Positions 23,009 through 34,900 of a stretch of DNA of 64,000 nt are shown here, in pieces. The translations under genes and the position numbers were made by a program. Origin of the DNA: Azolla pinnata (taxonomy: Eukaryota > Streptophyta > Polypodiopsida > Salviniales > Salviniaceae); NCBI GenBank assembly GCA_037176905.1, contig JBBBWG010022890.1, forward strand, positions 1 through 64,000. Reading direction: 5' to 3'. Below the pieces are notes generated by a model that was given only the letters and a program-made list of their open reading frames with translations, ran no database searches and was not told the DNA's origin. Each line of letters opens with the position of its first letter. Position 1 is the first letter of the stretch.

Positions 23009-26000
23009 ATGACAGATACTACCGACGTCATTGCTGAAGACATTTCCTTCCAGGCTTTCGAAGATGACTGCCAACTCCTCGGAAACCTCCTCAACGACTG
23101 CCTCCGACACGAGGTCGGAAACGAGTTCATGGAGAAAGTGGAGAGAGCGCGGCTGTTGGCACAGGTGTTCGAGCTAGCTCTTTCCTTTTCAGCTCATCTC
23201 TCCGTCTCTCACTCGCAGTCAATTGTGGAACAACCGAAATAATTTGCGTTATTCGCTGGACTGCATGCCTCTTCTTTTGTGGTATCAATCAATGTTTTCT
23301 CGAGAACTCGTCATTCCTTTCTTTGTCCATTCATCACGTCAAATGGTGCATTAATGCTGTGTATTCATCCTTTTGTCTATCAAATGGCATCTTCATCCGA
23401 TCTCTTTATCGATTTCCTCTAAAAGACAACTTACTTTTTTGTAGCTTCTTAGCAGCTCGTGTGCATCATTCGTTTCTACATGTCAACAGCTTGTTAATTG
23501 TGGCAGTATATGTCGAGTGGATCGAGTCTGAACAGTCAAATAATTTCCTTGGAATGTCAAAATGCCTCATGTCAGTGAAATTATTACGCCTCATTATTTA
23601 TTTGTTGATCTTTGAATGCCTTAAAGCTCCATGATAACCAATTGTTTAATATTGGTATTTCTTCATAACTTCTCTATTTTGTCAAAGCATGTATACTAGT
23701 CTTAGAAAATGCATTCTTTCTATACATCAACAAAATTTCGACTTTTTTTTTTGAGGCTTCATCTTTATTAATGTTTTAATTTTAGGCATATGTTGATATT
23801 ACATACTTTCTTTGTCATCAATTTATCAGTATTTTATGTGTGAAATAGGCGTCCTTACAAATCGTGGACTTCGTGTTTGTGTGGAATTGATGAATGTCAA
23901 ATCTTTTATAGCGATGATAAAATGACACAATTAATCTCATAGATACCTTCTTCCTACATGTCAGTGGATCTATAGCTGCATTGATTCCATGGCCGCTTAT
24001 GTCTTTGCTGATGATATTCTGCTCATCTTTCATCAAATTTGTAAATAGAGTGCATGCAACATGCACATGGCTGGTCTTGAGAATGCAGCTGAATGGCTCA
24101 ACAAGCAGCTTGAAAAAGAAATTTCCGATATGACCTTGGAAGATGCAGTGCCGTTAGCCAGGGCATTCAGCCATTACCTTAACTTGACAGGAATAGCTGA
24201 GACTCATCACAGGTTAAATAATGTGCCTTTCTTTTTTCTATTGATTCAAAAGTTCATCTTGCTTTTCTTTTCTGATGACCTGATATAGTTTAAAATAATC
24301 GGAACTTACTGTTGAATCAGTGCCCGGAGAACTCGATCCAACACTCATGTGTCAAAATCTTGTGACGATGTATTTAATAAACTCATTCAAAGTGGAGTCT
24401 CACCTGAGGACGTGTACAAGGCTGTGTGCAATCAGGTCGAGTTTTTTTTCTCGTCTTACCTTGTCCAGTCATCAAGGCAATACAAATGTACTTTATGACA
24501 ACATTCAATTATTATTTATCCATGTTCATCAGGAGGTCGAAATTGTCCTTACAGCTCATCCTACTCAGATCAATAGGAGAACTTTGCAATATAAACATTT
24601 GCGCATTGCGGTATTTATTTTTTCCGAATACACACATATCTAGTATCAAAATTACTATACTAGAAGGTCAAGCTGATGTGCACTCTCCCCTCTGACCAGC
24701 ATCTTTTGGAGTACAAAGATCGGGCAGATTTGACAGATGAAGACAGAGAACTTTTGATTGAAGATCTGGTATCAGGAGATATTTATTTCATATATACATT
24801 ATGGTTGTTTTAAAGGATTGTATAAATATTGGTTTGCAACATCCTCAATGCAGGTGAGGGAGATAGTCTCACTCTGGCATACTGATGAGCTCAGAAGATT
24901 TCAGCCGACTCCTTTAGATGAAGCTCGAGGAGGCAAGGATATATAAGACCTTCAGTCTCTTATGCGCTGAAAATTGTGTTTTCTGAGAGGCTAAACACGG
25001 TTTCTCCTTCTTAATACTTAGGTTTACACATAGTAGAACAATCATTGTGGAAAGCTGTGCCACAATTTCTTCGTCGAGTTAGTAATGCTCTGAAAAAGGC
25101 ATGTTGTCTTTATGCATAACTTCTCGTGCAAGATTATGCATGAACATTTTAGAGCGATTTTTTTTAAAGGTAATACGTTGGGTACTCCACTCTATAATTG
25201 GACAGTATGCAGAAGAAAAAGCTGAATTTATTATAGATTGTGCTAAATTGGAAGACTAACTCAGGAAGTCACCAAGAGCATAATTTCTGCAGCAGTGGGA
25301 AACAAATTTTCTAGGATACTAATTTGTAGGTATTCTTTTATAATACAATAGTGAATATTTGATAACTAACAAAGTTCCGTTTGCCTTACTTTACAGTATA
25401 CTGGAAAACCTCTTCCATTAACTTGTACTCCCATCAAGTTTGGATCTTGGATGGGTGGAGATAGAGATGGAAATGTGAATGTTACTGCAAAGGTACAACT
25501 TCCTCTGGATTACAATAATGTATGATAATCTCGTAAGTAGAACTTTTGCATCAGCACGAGGCCTTGTAACCAATTTCTATAGGGTGGGTCTACATTCCCA
25601 GAACATTTTCTTTATGAATGGGCAATACTTGTTTGGGGAAATTCCATTTATGGCTTTTGAAATTGCAGTATAGATATGTTTATTTGAATGAAACTGCCTA
25701 AACAGTTCCTATAACATCTCAGGTGACAAGGGATGTCTGCCTATTGGCAAGGTGGATGACTCTTGACTTGTACATACGTGAAATAGATAGCCTTCGTTTT
25801 GAGTTTTCTATGAATGTCTGCACTGACAAGCTCGCGCAATATGCTACAAATATTCTTGAGAAAGGTATTCAACTTTCCACAATTGCCTTCCTTACGTATT
25901 TCATTTGAGAAGTAAACTATGCTTTGGAAATGGACATTGTGAGAAAGATATAAGTTTTCAAGGTTGGATTATGACTGTGATAAACAAGACTGGTAAGGGA

Positions 26001-29000
26001 AGGCAGTGGTTCATGTGCAGCTATACACGCAAATAAGAAATTAAAGGAGTTTTCTATGAATGCTAGCAAGCTCGCCCAGAAACTAGAAATATCTGTAAAA
26101 AGTTAACGAACATTCCGTAATGGATGTCACCACGTGTCTTTCAAATTGTGGAAAGAGATGGAAGGGTATCGAGAGTACTCCCAGTTTCTCTAGTACCTAT
26201 CACAATGTCATGCATGATTGTATGGGTGTTTTATTCAAGGATACAATGGTGTATTGCCTTTGAACATGTATATGAATGCATTTTCAAGCTCGTCTAGTGA
26301 ACTATCACAATGTCATGCATGACAGTTTCTCTTGTACCTGTCACAATCTCATGCATGACAGGGAAAATAAGAGCATCTGCATGATTTTATGGTTGTTTCA
26401 TTCAAGGATAAAATGGTGTATCACCTTTAAACATGTGTATGAATGCATTTTCGTAGCTTGTCTAGTGAACTAGCATGTCACCGTCTTTAAAATACTGTAT
26501 GTGCTGAAAATTTGCAAGATCGTGAACGTGAAGAACGTGGAAACAAAGTCCCGGGGAAGCATTCGGAACTTCATGTGTCTTCTCTTCCAACCCATCTTCC
26601 GGCTGGCGCTGATATGCCAGCTTGTACTAGTAATTTTTCTTACTGTTTTATTATTTATACTCAATGGGCAAAACTTCTATTCATCATGTTCCGGTGAGTA
26701 AAGAGGAAGTTTCGTTATCCTTGCTTCCTCTCTTAACCAGGATTAACATTTGGCTGGATTCACCAGCTTTACAGATTTCTGCCGAAGTGTTTTATGCTTT
26801 GAAGTATCATCTTTCATTTTGGAATCTTGATGACAGGCATTAATGTAAATGGTCAAATATCATTTTTGAAGTTGCCAATAAAGGATGGTCTACACATGCC
26901 AACGAACCAGGTCTGCATATACAAACTAGAAATGTAAAACGATGATTCAGTTAACCTGATGATGATAGTTTTTAATACTATGCAAGATTTCAGACTTTCA
27001 GTAACAACTCTGCAAGATCAAATTGGAAAGCAACGATATCTTCACCAATGCTTGCAGAATCTGGGAATGAAAATGATTTATTCCTTACTAACCCAAGTAT
27101 TTGCAAAAAACAGAGTAGTAATGGAGCATACTCAATTGCATCTGGGGGAGACTCAGTTAGCCACTCTGGCTTCAAAAAGAAAGTTATTCCAGAAGCTAAT
27201 GTCGCATCAAGTCTAGATAAGCTCCTCTATCCAAGAGTCACTGGACGCCCGGATATTGCTCCATATAGAGTCGTCCTTGGGCATGTCAGAGAGAAGGTGG
27301 TACATTTTGCATCTGGTTTTGGGCTTGCATTTCTATAAGATTTTCAAAACGTTAATAGTGGTAGTAATTGAACAGCTTCTGAACACGCGTAGACGTAAAG
27401 AACAGCTTCTGGAAGGGATTCAGCCAGATGACAAGTTGGAGTATTATGAGAAGCCAGAAGAGCTTCTTGAAACACTTCTTCTTTGTTATGATTCAATGGT
27501 GAGTAAAAAATTCCCGTTTATATATTTACTTAGGATTATAATGTGTTTGAAGGTAAAAATATCTATGTGTCTTTTTATGTAGCAATCTTGCTTCCCAGAG
27601 GTCATTGCAAATGGCCGTCTGGCAGATCTTATTAGACGTGTGGCAACTTTTGGAATGACTATGATGAAGCTTGATTTACGACAGGTACTATACTATCATT
27701 TCTTTCTTTCAGATAAACATATCTAAGTCGAGGTTTGTAAGTGTGGAACATTATGCTAATTCTTGCAGGAATCAAGTAAACATACCGAGGCCTTGGATGC
27801 CATAACAGAATTTCTGGAACTGGGAACATACAGTGAATGGACTGAGGAGAAAAAGTTGAAATTTTTAACAGCTGAGCTGAAAGGAAAGCGACCCCTTATC
27901 CCTCCTGTGATGGAGGTATAACTGGATTTTATTGAAACAGTATTTTATTGAAGCCTTTCTTTGTTGAACTAGCATCTGGTCGTGTAAGTCCTGACTTAAT
28001 TAATAACCGCTTGAGTTCCATCATACCTGACAGAGAATCACTACATGGTGATGTCTCTAGTTAGTTATCCAAAAAATATTTTTGTTTCCTTCACAAGTGA
28101 AGTTCTATGCTCAGAAATAGCGTGCCGAATAGGCAGGACTTTTATCTCACTGACTGTCAGGTGTTTATCTGCTGGTCGTTCCCATGTTTATTGATAAGAA
28201 AGAAATGACTGTCAGGTGTTTATCTCACTTAAATATGTTTACCTGAAACAAAGAAATGATAGTATAGTACCTGTGTTTTATTGTTTTACTGCTGGTTTTA
28301 TGGAATACTCCATCGTTCTCAATGTATTTATTCGATAAGAAAATGGTTTTACATGAATTTCAAAATCCTATGTTTAGGTTTCATCAGAAGTAGAAGAAGT
28401 TCTGGATACTTTCCGTGTTGCAGCTGAGTTGGGAAGCAATTGTCTTGGAGCGTATGTCATCTCAATGGCATCAGAGGTTTGTTTTCATGAACTCGCTTGT
28501 TAATGGCTTTTTGGGTATGCATGCTGCAACTTGCAACATGTACTCTTTACTGGCATGCTTTAATTTGCTCTCATGATCTGTTGATAATATAAATTATCAC
28601 CTAGGCGAGTGATGTGCTGGCAGTGGAGCTATTACAGAAAGACACCCGGTTGGCTTTAAGTGGAGATCTTGGAAAACCATGCCCAGGAACTTCGTAAGTG
28701 AATATAAGGGATAAAGGTATCATCATCTGATGGAAACTTGATGATTTTTTAATTGGTGACTGGTCAGGCATGTTTTGGATGAATTGCAGATTACGTGTGG
28801 TTCCCCTATTCGAGACTGTCAAAGACCTCCGATATGCTGGTATTGTGATTCGTAAGCTTTTGTCCATCGATTGGTACAAGCAACATCTGATAGAAAATCA
28901 TGGAGGACACCAAGAGGTTTGAAAGTGATGGATGTGAGAGATTACAGAGCATAAAGCCCGTGATTCTGAGTTTACTATATATTTTTCTTTATAATCTCTT

Positions 29001-30260
29001 CAGATTATGCTTGGATACTCTGATTCTGGAAAGGACTCTGGTCGCTTTACGGCAGCATGGGAACTGTACAAATCCCAAGAAGATGTGATTGCAGCATGCA
29101 AAGAATTTGGCATCAACGTCACCTTGTTTCATGGACGCGGTGGCAGTGTTGGTCGTGGAGGTGGTCCTATGTATCTTGCCATGCAATCCCAACCTCCAGG
29201 CTCTGTCATGGTAAGGAAATGTATTCGATATGCGAAATAGAGATCAGGCTACATGGTTTTTGATACATAGAAGTAAAGGTCTATGAGCATGGGCTAGATC
29301 TTGGTTTTAAGGATAGTATAGAATTCCAATCAACTTTCTGATTATGTTGGTCACCCATGTTTTGTTATAATCTGCATGGATGTAAATGTCTTTTATACGT
29401 GGATCGATGCACTTGATGATGATAAATATGTACAGGGCACTCTTCGAATTACAGAGCAGGGTGAAATGGTCCAGGCCAAGTTTGGTCTTCCTCAAGTAGC
29501 AGTTCGACAGCTGGAGATCTATACAACAGCTGTTCTTCTTGCAACTATGCATCCGCCGGATCCTCCACGCTCGATTAATTGGCGCAATGTAATGGAAGAG
29601 ATATCAGATACGAGCCGCAAGCAATATAGAGGCTTTGTATATGAGAACAAGGATTTCCTACAGTATTACCGTGAAGTTACGCCAGAAGCAGAGCTTGGGA
29701 ATTTGAATATAGGAAGCAGGCCAAGCAAGAGGCGGACATCAGGTGGTATCAATTCATTACGGGCGATTCCATGGATTTTTGCATGGACACAAACAAGGTT
29801 TATTCTGCCTTCATGGCTAGGAGTCGGGGCCGGTCTCGAGGCAGCCTGTTTGAAAGGCTATGAAGAAGAACTTAAAGCTATGTACAGAGAATGGCCTTTC
29901 TTTCAATCCACGATCGATCTCATCGAAATGGTGCTTGCAAAGGCTGATCTCAACATAGCCAAGCATTATGATGAGGTGTTGGTGGATCCCAGTCGTCACC
30001 GGATCGGGGAGGAATTGCGAGAAGCGCTGAGTGCAACCCAGAAGCTCGTGCTGCGCATCAGTGGGCACCAGAAGCTCTCGGAGAATAACAAGGCGCTGAG
30101 ACGCTTGATAGAGAGCCGACAACCTTATTTGAACCCCATCAACATGCTCCAAGTGGAGATTTTGCGCCGATTGAGGAAAGATGAGCATAACCCGAAGCTG
30201 AGAGATGCTCTGCTTATCACGATCAATGGAATCTCAGCTGGAATGCGCAACACCGGATAA
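23009..30260 (+). CDS. PPC4: Bacterial-type phosphoenolpyruvate carboxylase (BTPC, PPC4 type)
   Basis: PEP + bicarbonate to oxaloacetate. Twenty exons, 1,060 residues: 23009-23164, 24049-24212, 24321-24435, 24533-24610, 24700-24768, 24854-24932, 25022-25098, 25397-25492, 25723-25864, 26519-26629, 26837-26910, 26994-27296, 27376-27498, 27583-27684, 27769-27915, 28378-28476, 28605-28693, 28790-28916, 29004-29210, 29436-30260. Introns after exons 6 and 7 use GC donors. Bacterial type is shown by the start [20 protein letters not shown], which lacks the plant-type phosphoserine motif, and by the RNTG end. Catalytic elements are LTAHPTQ (His154), GGDRDGN (266-272), GYSDSGKD and FHGRGG (759-764). 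Exons 10-12 encode the low-complexity insert typical of BTPC, which in castor governs binding to plant-type PEPC. Residue 273 is Val where Pro is usual. Confidence 0.96.
26182..26471 (+). repeat. Tandem duplication inside PEPC intron 9
   Basis: Two copies (about 26182-26306 and 26322-26471) share CAGTTTCTC, TCACAATGTCATGCATGA, TTCAAGGATA, AATGGTGTAT, TATGAATGCATTTTC and GTCTAGTGAACT. It lies wholly in the intron 25865-26518 and does not touch the splice sites. Confidence 0.75.
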
Positions 30261-31264
30261 AATGCATGCTAGGCAGGCTTGATTTTGGATTTTACTAAGC
30301 TAGATCTTTCGCAAGTAGGTTTTTTTTTATGGAAATGAATCGTTATACAAATTATGGATCTAGTTTTATGTTTAGAAGAACTGTATACGAGCGATGATTC
30401 CATACCGCATGGCTGCCCAAGGAGCTTAAAGGAGGTAGGTTGCCAATGGTATTCTCTTTCTTCATTGAAACTCGAGAAAACACTAGAACAAAAGAAGCAG
30501 TTTGATTCGATCCTCTTTCATTTGATGGTCGATTTTCTTGCCCCGTCAAGAGTATGGAAGTTGCATTTACTCGTGGACTTTGGTTAGGCAGGATGTATAT
30601 TCTTCCTGCATCGGGCTTCTTGATCAGAAACTCATCACTGAAGCCTTAGCGACATCTTTGATTGCTTGCCTTCATACTCTCAATCGTTACGACCATCTTT
30701 AACTGTTTGTCAATGAACTGTTGATTGTTTGTGACTCGAGTTGTACCACCAGGCTATAGAAGTTATCTCTTATAGAAGTCAAGTATGTATATAGGAGATT
30801 GATTATACGGAAATGTGTGTCATTGGCTATGTAATAGAAAGTTGGTTTCTTACTCCAATTCGATTCGAACGAATTGCAATCTTTTAATCAAAGCGATGAA
30901 GGTTATGACACTCGCACCTAGTGCGTACATTCTCTCGAATGTTTGGGCTCGAGATCACATCGCACAAAAGCATTGTGCTCCACACATTCCATATCATAAG
31001 CAGCTTTGTGCCAGCCAAGAATCTAGCACAGTACATACTTGCGTCCAGTGTTATTGTCTTCTTTCCCCCTTTTCGAATCATCTCTCTTTTAGTTTGTGAG
31101 CAAACTAGCGAGTGTTAACGTGCACTGCATTCGAACTCGGTTCTGGGGAAACATGAACCCTAAATCGTCGAGCTCAGAATCGGGAAGAACCTGAGCTCAA
31201 AGCGAAGGTGGTGAAGAGAATAGAAGGAAGAAAGGGTTTAGGATTGAGGGAGTATATCCAAGCC
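30261..31264 (+). other. PEPC 3' region and spacer before RKP, no gene recognised
   Basis: The first part is probably the PEPC 3' UTR. A telo-box-like AACCCTAAA lies at about 31156. Open frames are short and match nothing. The promoter of the downstream RKP gene may lie here. Confidence 0.5.
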
Positions 31265-31930
31265 AATGGACCTGATTCGATGAAAGTCGGAAACTCGGAA
31301 ACAAGAGCTCTTGTATCTTGTGGGAAAACTAGAGTTTCTTTAGTTTGTTCACAAAAAAGTGAAGATGAAGATGAAGATGAAGATGAAGATGAAGAAGAAG
31401 AGGAAAAGAAACCTATTCATCTTTCTTTCTCTCTATTTGTAATATATCTGCATGCAGCATCAAATGCTTTGATGGAGGGAACTCTGTTTCTTGTGGGGGA
31501 AAACAGAGCACCAAGGCAACATCCACCCTCCATAACATGGGAAAAAGTGTTTTTAATTTGCTCACAAAAAGATGAAGATGAAGATGAAGAAGAAGAAGAG
31601 GGAAGAGAAGAAAGAAACCTATTCATCTTTCTTTCTCTCTTTTGCTAATATATCTGCATGCAGCATCAAATGCTTTGATGTAGGGAACTCTGTTTCTTGT
31701 GGGGAAAAACAGAGCACCAAGGTAACATCCACCCTCCATAACATGGGGAAAAGTGTTTTTAATTTGCTCACAAAAAGATGAAGATGGAGATGAAGATGAA
31801 GAAGAAGAAGAGGGAAGAGAAGAAAGATATCTGTTCATCTTTGAACACATACAAGGCAGAAGAAGGAGAGCTTCCTCCCTTTCTTTCTCTCTATTTCTAT
31901 GCATGCATCAATGCTTTGATGTAGGGAGCT
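31265..31930 (+). repeat. Three tandem ~206-240-bp units upstream of RKP
   Basis: Units end in ATGCTTTGATG at 31474, 31680 and 31921. Each holds AACTCTGTTTCTTGTGGG, AACATCCACCCTCCATAACA (units 2 and 3), TTTGCTCACAAAAAGATGAA, a GATGAAGAAGAAGA purine run and TATCTGCATGCAGC. The first unit is the most diverged and the third carries a 35-bp insertion. The runs read as ICSQKDEDEDEEEEE in one frame, but the frame is not kept across units. The block ends 35 bases before the RKP start codon and is probably promoter plus leader. Confidence 0.8.
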
Positions 31931-31964
31931 CTGGTTTTCCTATCTGTTTGTATTTGCAAGGGCA

Positions 31965-34900
31965 ATGTGCTCCCCCTCCACCAGAGCAGGGCTTCCTGTT
32001 CTGCTTCATCAAGAAGATGTTGGCCTAGCCAACCTTGTCCAAGGACACAAGAACACAGACGTGTTTGATGACTCCAGAGATGAGACCCTCCACCATGTCT
32101 TTGGTTTGGCATCCGGTTCTATGTCTTTCCTTTCGGACGACGGCAACAATCCGGTGGATTGCGAAAAAATAGCCGCTTTCCTTGTCATGGGATTGATGAA
32201 ACACAGGAGCGATGGGGGAACAAATCACCGAGATGGTATTGAAATAATTAAGCTGCATGGTTCAGATGATGGGGGTATAGATGATGCCGAAGGCTTTGTT
32301 ACAATTAACAAAATGAGCGGAGCAGGGGATATGAAAGTTTTTCAGAGGAGAAGAAGAGGAGGTGGAGGAGCAGGACTTGTGATAGAAAGCCAGGACGCTT
32401 TCTGTAGTGTTCGTGCAAATGCACGTGTCTCAAGAGGGAAATGGATGTATGAAGTGACCCTTGAGACTTCAGGTATACAGCAAATAGGATGGGCAACACA
32501 AAAATGTAGGTTCACGAGAGAAGAAGGTGTGGGCGATTCTCAGGATTCGTATGCATATGATGGGAAAAGGGTGAAGAAATGGTGTGTTTCTTGCCATTCA
32601 TACGGCCAGCCTTGGGTTCAGGGGGATGTGATCGGATGCTTTATCAATCTTGAGGAAGCCGAGGTTTCATTCTCAAGAAATGGTATTTCACTCGGTATTG
32701 CATTCGCAGGGGTAGGGATTCTACCCTACTATCCTGCCATATCCTTATCTCAAGGTGAGAGGTGTGATCTAAACTTTGGTGGGAGACCATTTCGCTACCC
32801 AAGAGAAGGATTTCAGCCCATACAAGCTCCTCTGGTTGTGGATGATGGAATGCATGCTTTTCATGTATTACCAGGTGCCCAATTCCTATTCACCTGTCTT
32901 CGAAAGCTGCTTCAGCTTGACAGCAACGCAAATATTGCTTCCATGTCACCTATCAAGAGATTGAAACGTCCGAAACCTCTAAATCGAGAGTCTACTACCC
33001 TTGTTGCAAGGGAGATTTGTCGACGTATCGCATGCTTATTGATGCTGGATTCTCATGCTTTTGAGTATGTCATATGGGGAGCACTTGTTCCGTTCCTCGT
33101 GGAACTTCACCGATTGCAACCACCACACGATGTTGCATGTGTGGAGTTTGCATTAGAAACCATATTCTTCTTTCTAGATTCAAGAATTGTATGTGGTTGT
33201 ATTTGTGAGATCATGGAAGCTCTTGCATTCAGCTGTAGAACTTCCTCTATTAATCTTGTTGACTCACCATACACAGGTTCATACCCTTACTTAGCTATAG
33301 CAGCTCAGTTAATGCAAAGGCGGGATTATTTGATGTATTGGTGCAGCTCAGAAACTTTTGATTTGTGCTTGGAAGGTTTGTTTTCAAGGAAAACACCAAG
33401 CAAATATGACCTAGAGAAGCTCATGCCGATTGTGTGGTGGACAGGATCTCGTGAGGAACTATGTACCGAGACTACCATGAGGCAGAATTCTCAAGCTTTG
33501 TCTAAAGCTATAAGTAAAGTATGCTTCTTTGTATACAACATCAATTTTTCTTTTAACGATTAAACACTTTAAAGTTTAGGTTTCATCTGCATCTGTTTGA
33601 AGTTCGTGTTCATTTTGTATGTATTTTTATTAGGTTGAAGACCTTCAGTGGGAAATATCCCATTACCTGTTGGGATTTGTGCCCCTCAAAGAGAAAGATC
33701 TGTCCGCTGATTCCATGTTTGTGAAGATGAATGTAATGAATCCATCTGAATCAGTTTTTGTGTCATTTTTGAGACATCTGGTCTGTAAAAATAAAGGAGC
33801 AACTAAGAACATACCGCCTCCTGGACTTTCAGACAATTCTGTTTTAATGGCTGTGTACACCGTTCTACTTCGGTTTCTATCTGAAGGATATATCAATACT
33901 ATGGCCAAAGATGAAGGTTCAATTGTTGGATTCTTGCATAGAGGTGGCAGTAGAAGGTTCAGCATCCAACTATTTTTAGATGTTGATTCTTATATAAGTG
34001 ATTTCACCAGACTTGGTGGAACACTTAGTCATCTTTTGAAGACACACAATCTTACTTCAAGTGATTGTAATGAAATGGTCTGGGAGGAAGGTTGTATGGA
34101 AGATGAGAGTGAAAGGAAGATCACACATCAAGGGAGGCAGAAACCATGCTGCTGCACTGGAACATTTGGCCAGAGTAGCTGCAGCAAAGGACCTGTTCGG
34201 GTTCTTGACAAAGGATTCAACATGAATAGAGCTGACGAGAGCAATGAAACAGAAATGTCTGATCATTGTAGGAGGAACATTTGCACTGCTAATGAAGAAG
34301 AGAATGCAAGTTTCAGTGGCAGAGTCCAATCTATTTCCAGAATCTCACCTCATCATCAGCACAATTCACAGAAGGGAAACTTCGATTTTGAGGCTTTTTC
34401 AAATTGTGATGTTGTTCATGAAGATGAGTTGTTGGATATAATGGTAGTCTTGTATCATTTAGGAGTTGCATCCAACTTCAAGCAGGTGTCTCAACCTTTA
34501 GATTTTTGTTATTGGTTTATCTTAAGATGTTAGGAATACTTTGACATGCATATTTACATACGAAAAGAGGGTGAATAGCTACATAATGTACGGTAGGGTG
34601 AGGAAGTGGAGTTAATTTTTATCGGTAGGGTTTAAGGCAAGATGATTAATGCAAGACTTTCAACAGGGATTCATGGGAATTCAAAGGATGGTGGGGTAGA
34701 CAATAGGAATTGTAACTGCAGCTTCATGATTTAAACAGTTCCATGGTTTAGGCTCAGATTCCTTTGGTTTAGTTTAGGCTCAGATTCCTTTGGTTTAGTT
34801 TGGTGTAGGTTCAACTATGTTATTGGGACGGAATCTAGATATACATGGAATCCTGTGTGAACATTTCACTACATTCCATATGAATGTTCAATGCTTTTAT

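Noticed and set aside
31208-31648. 146-codon acidic open frame before RKP
   Set aside because: It is made of the tandem units, and the frame is not preserved from unit to unit, so it is more likely untranslated leader.
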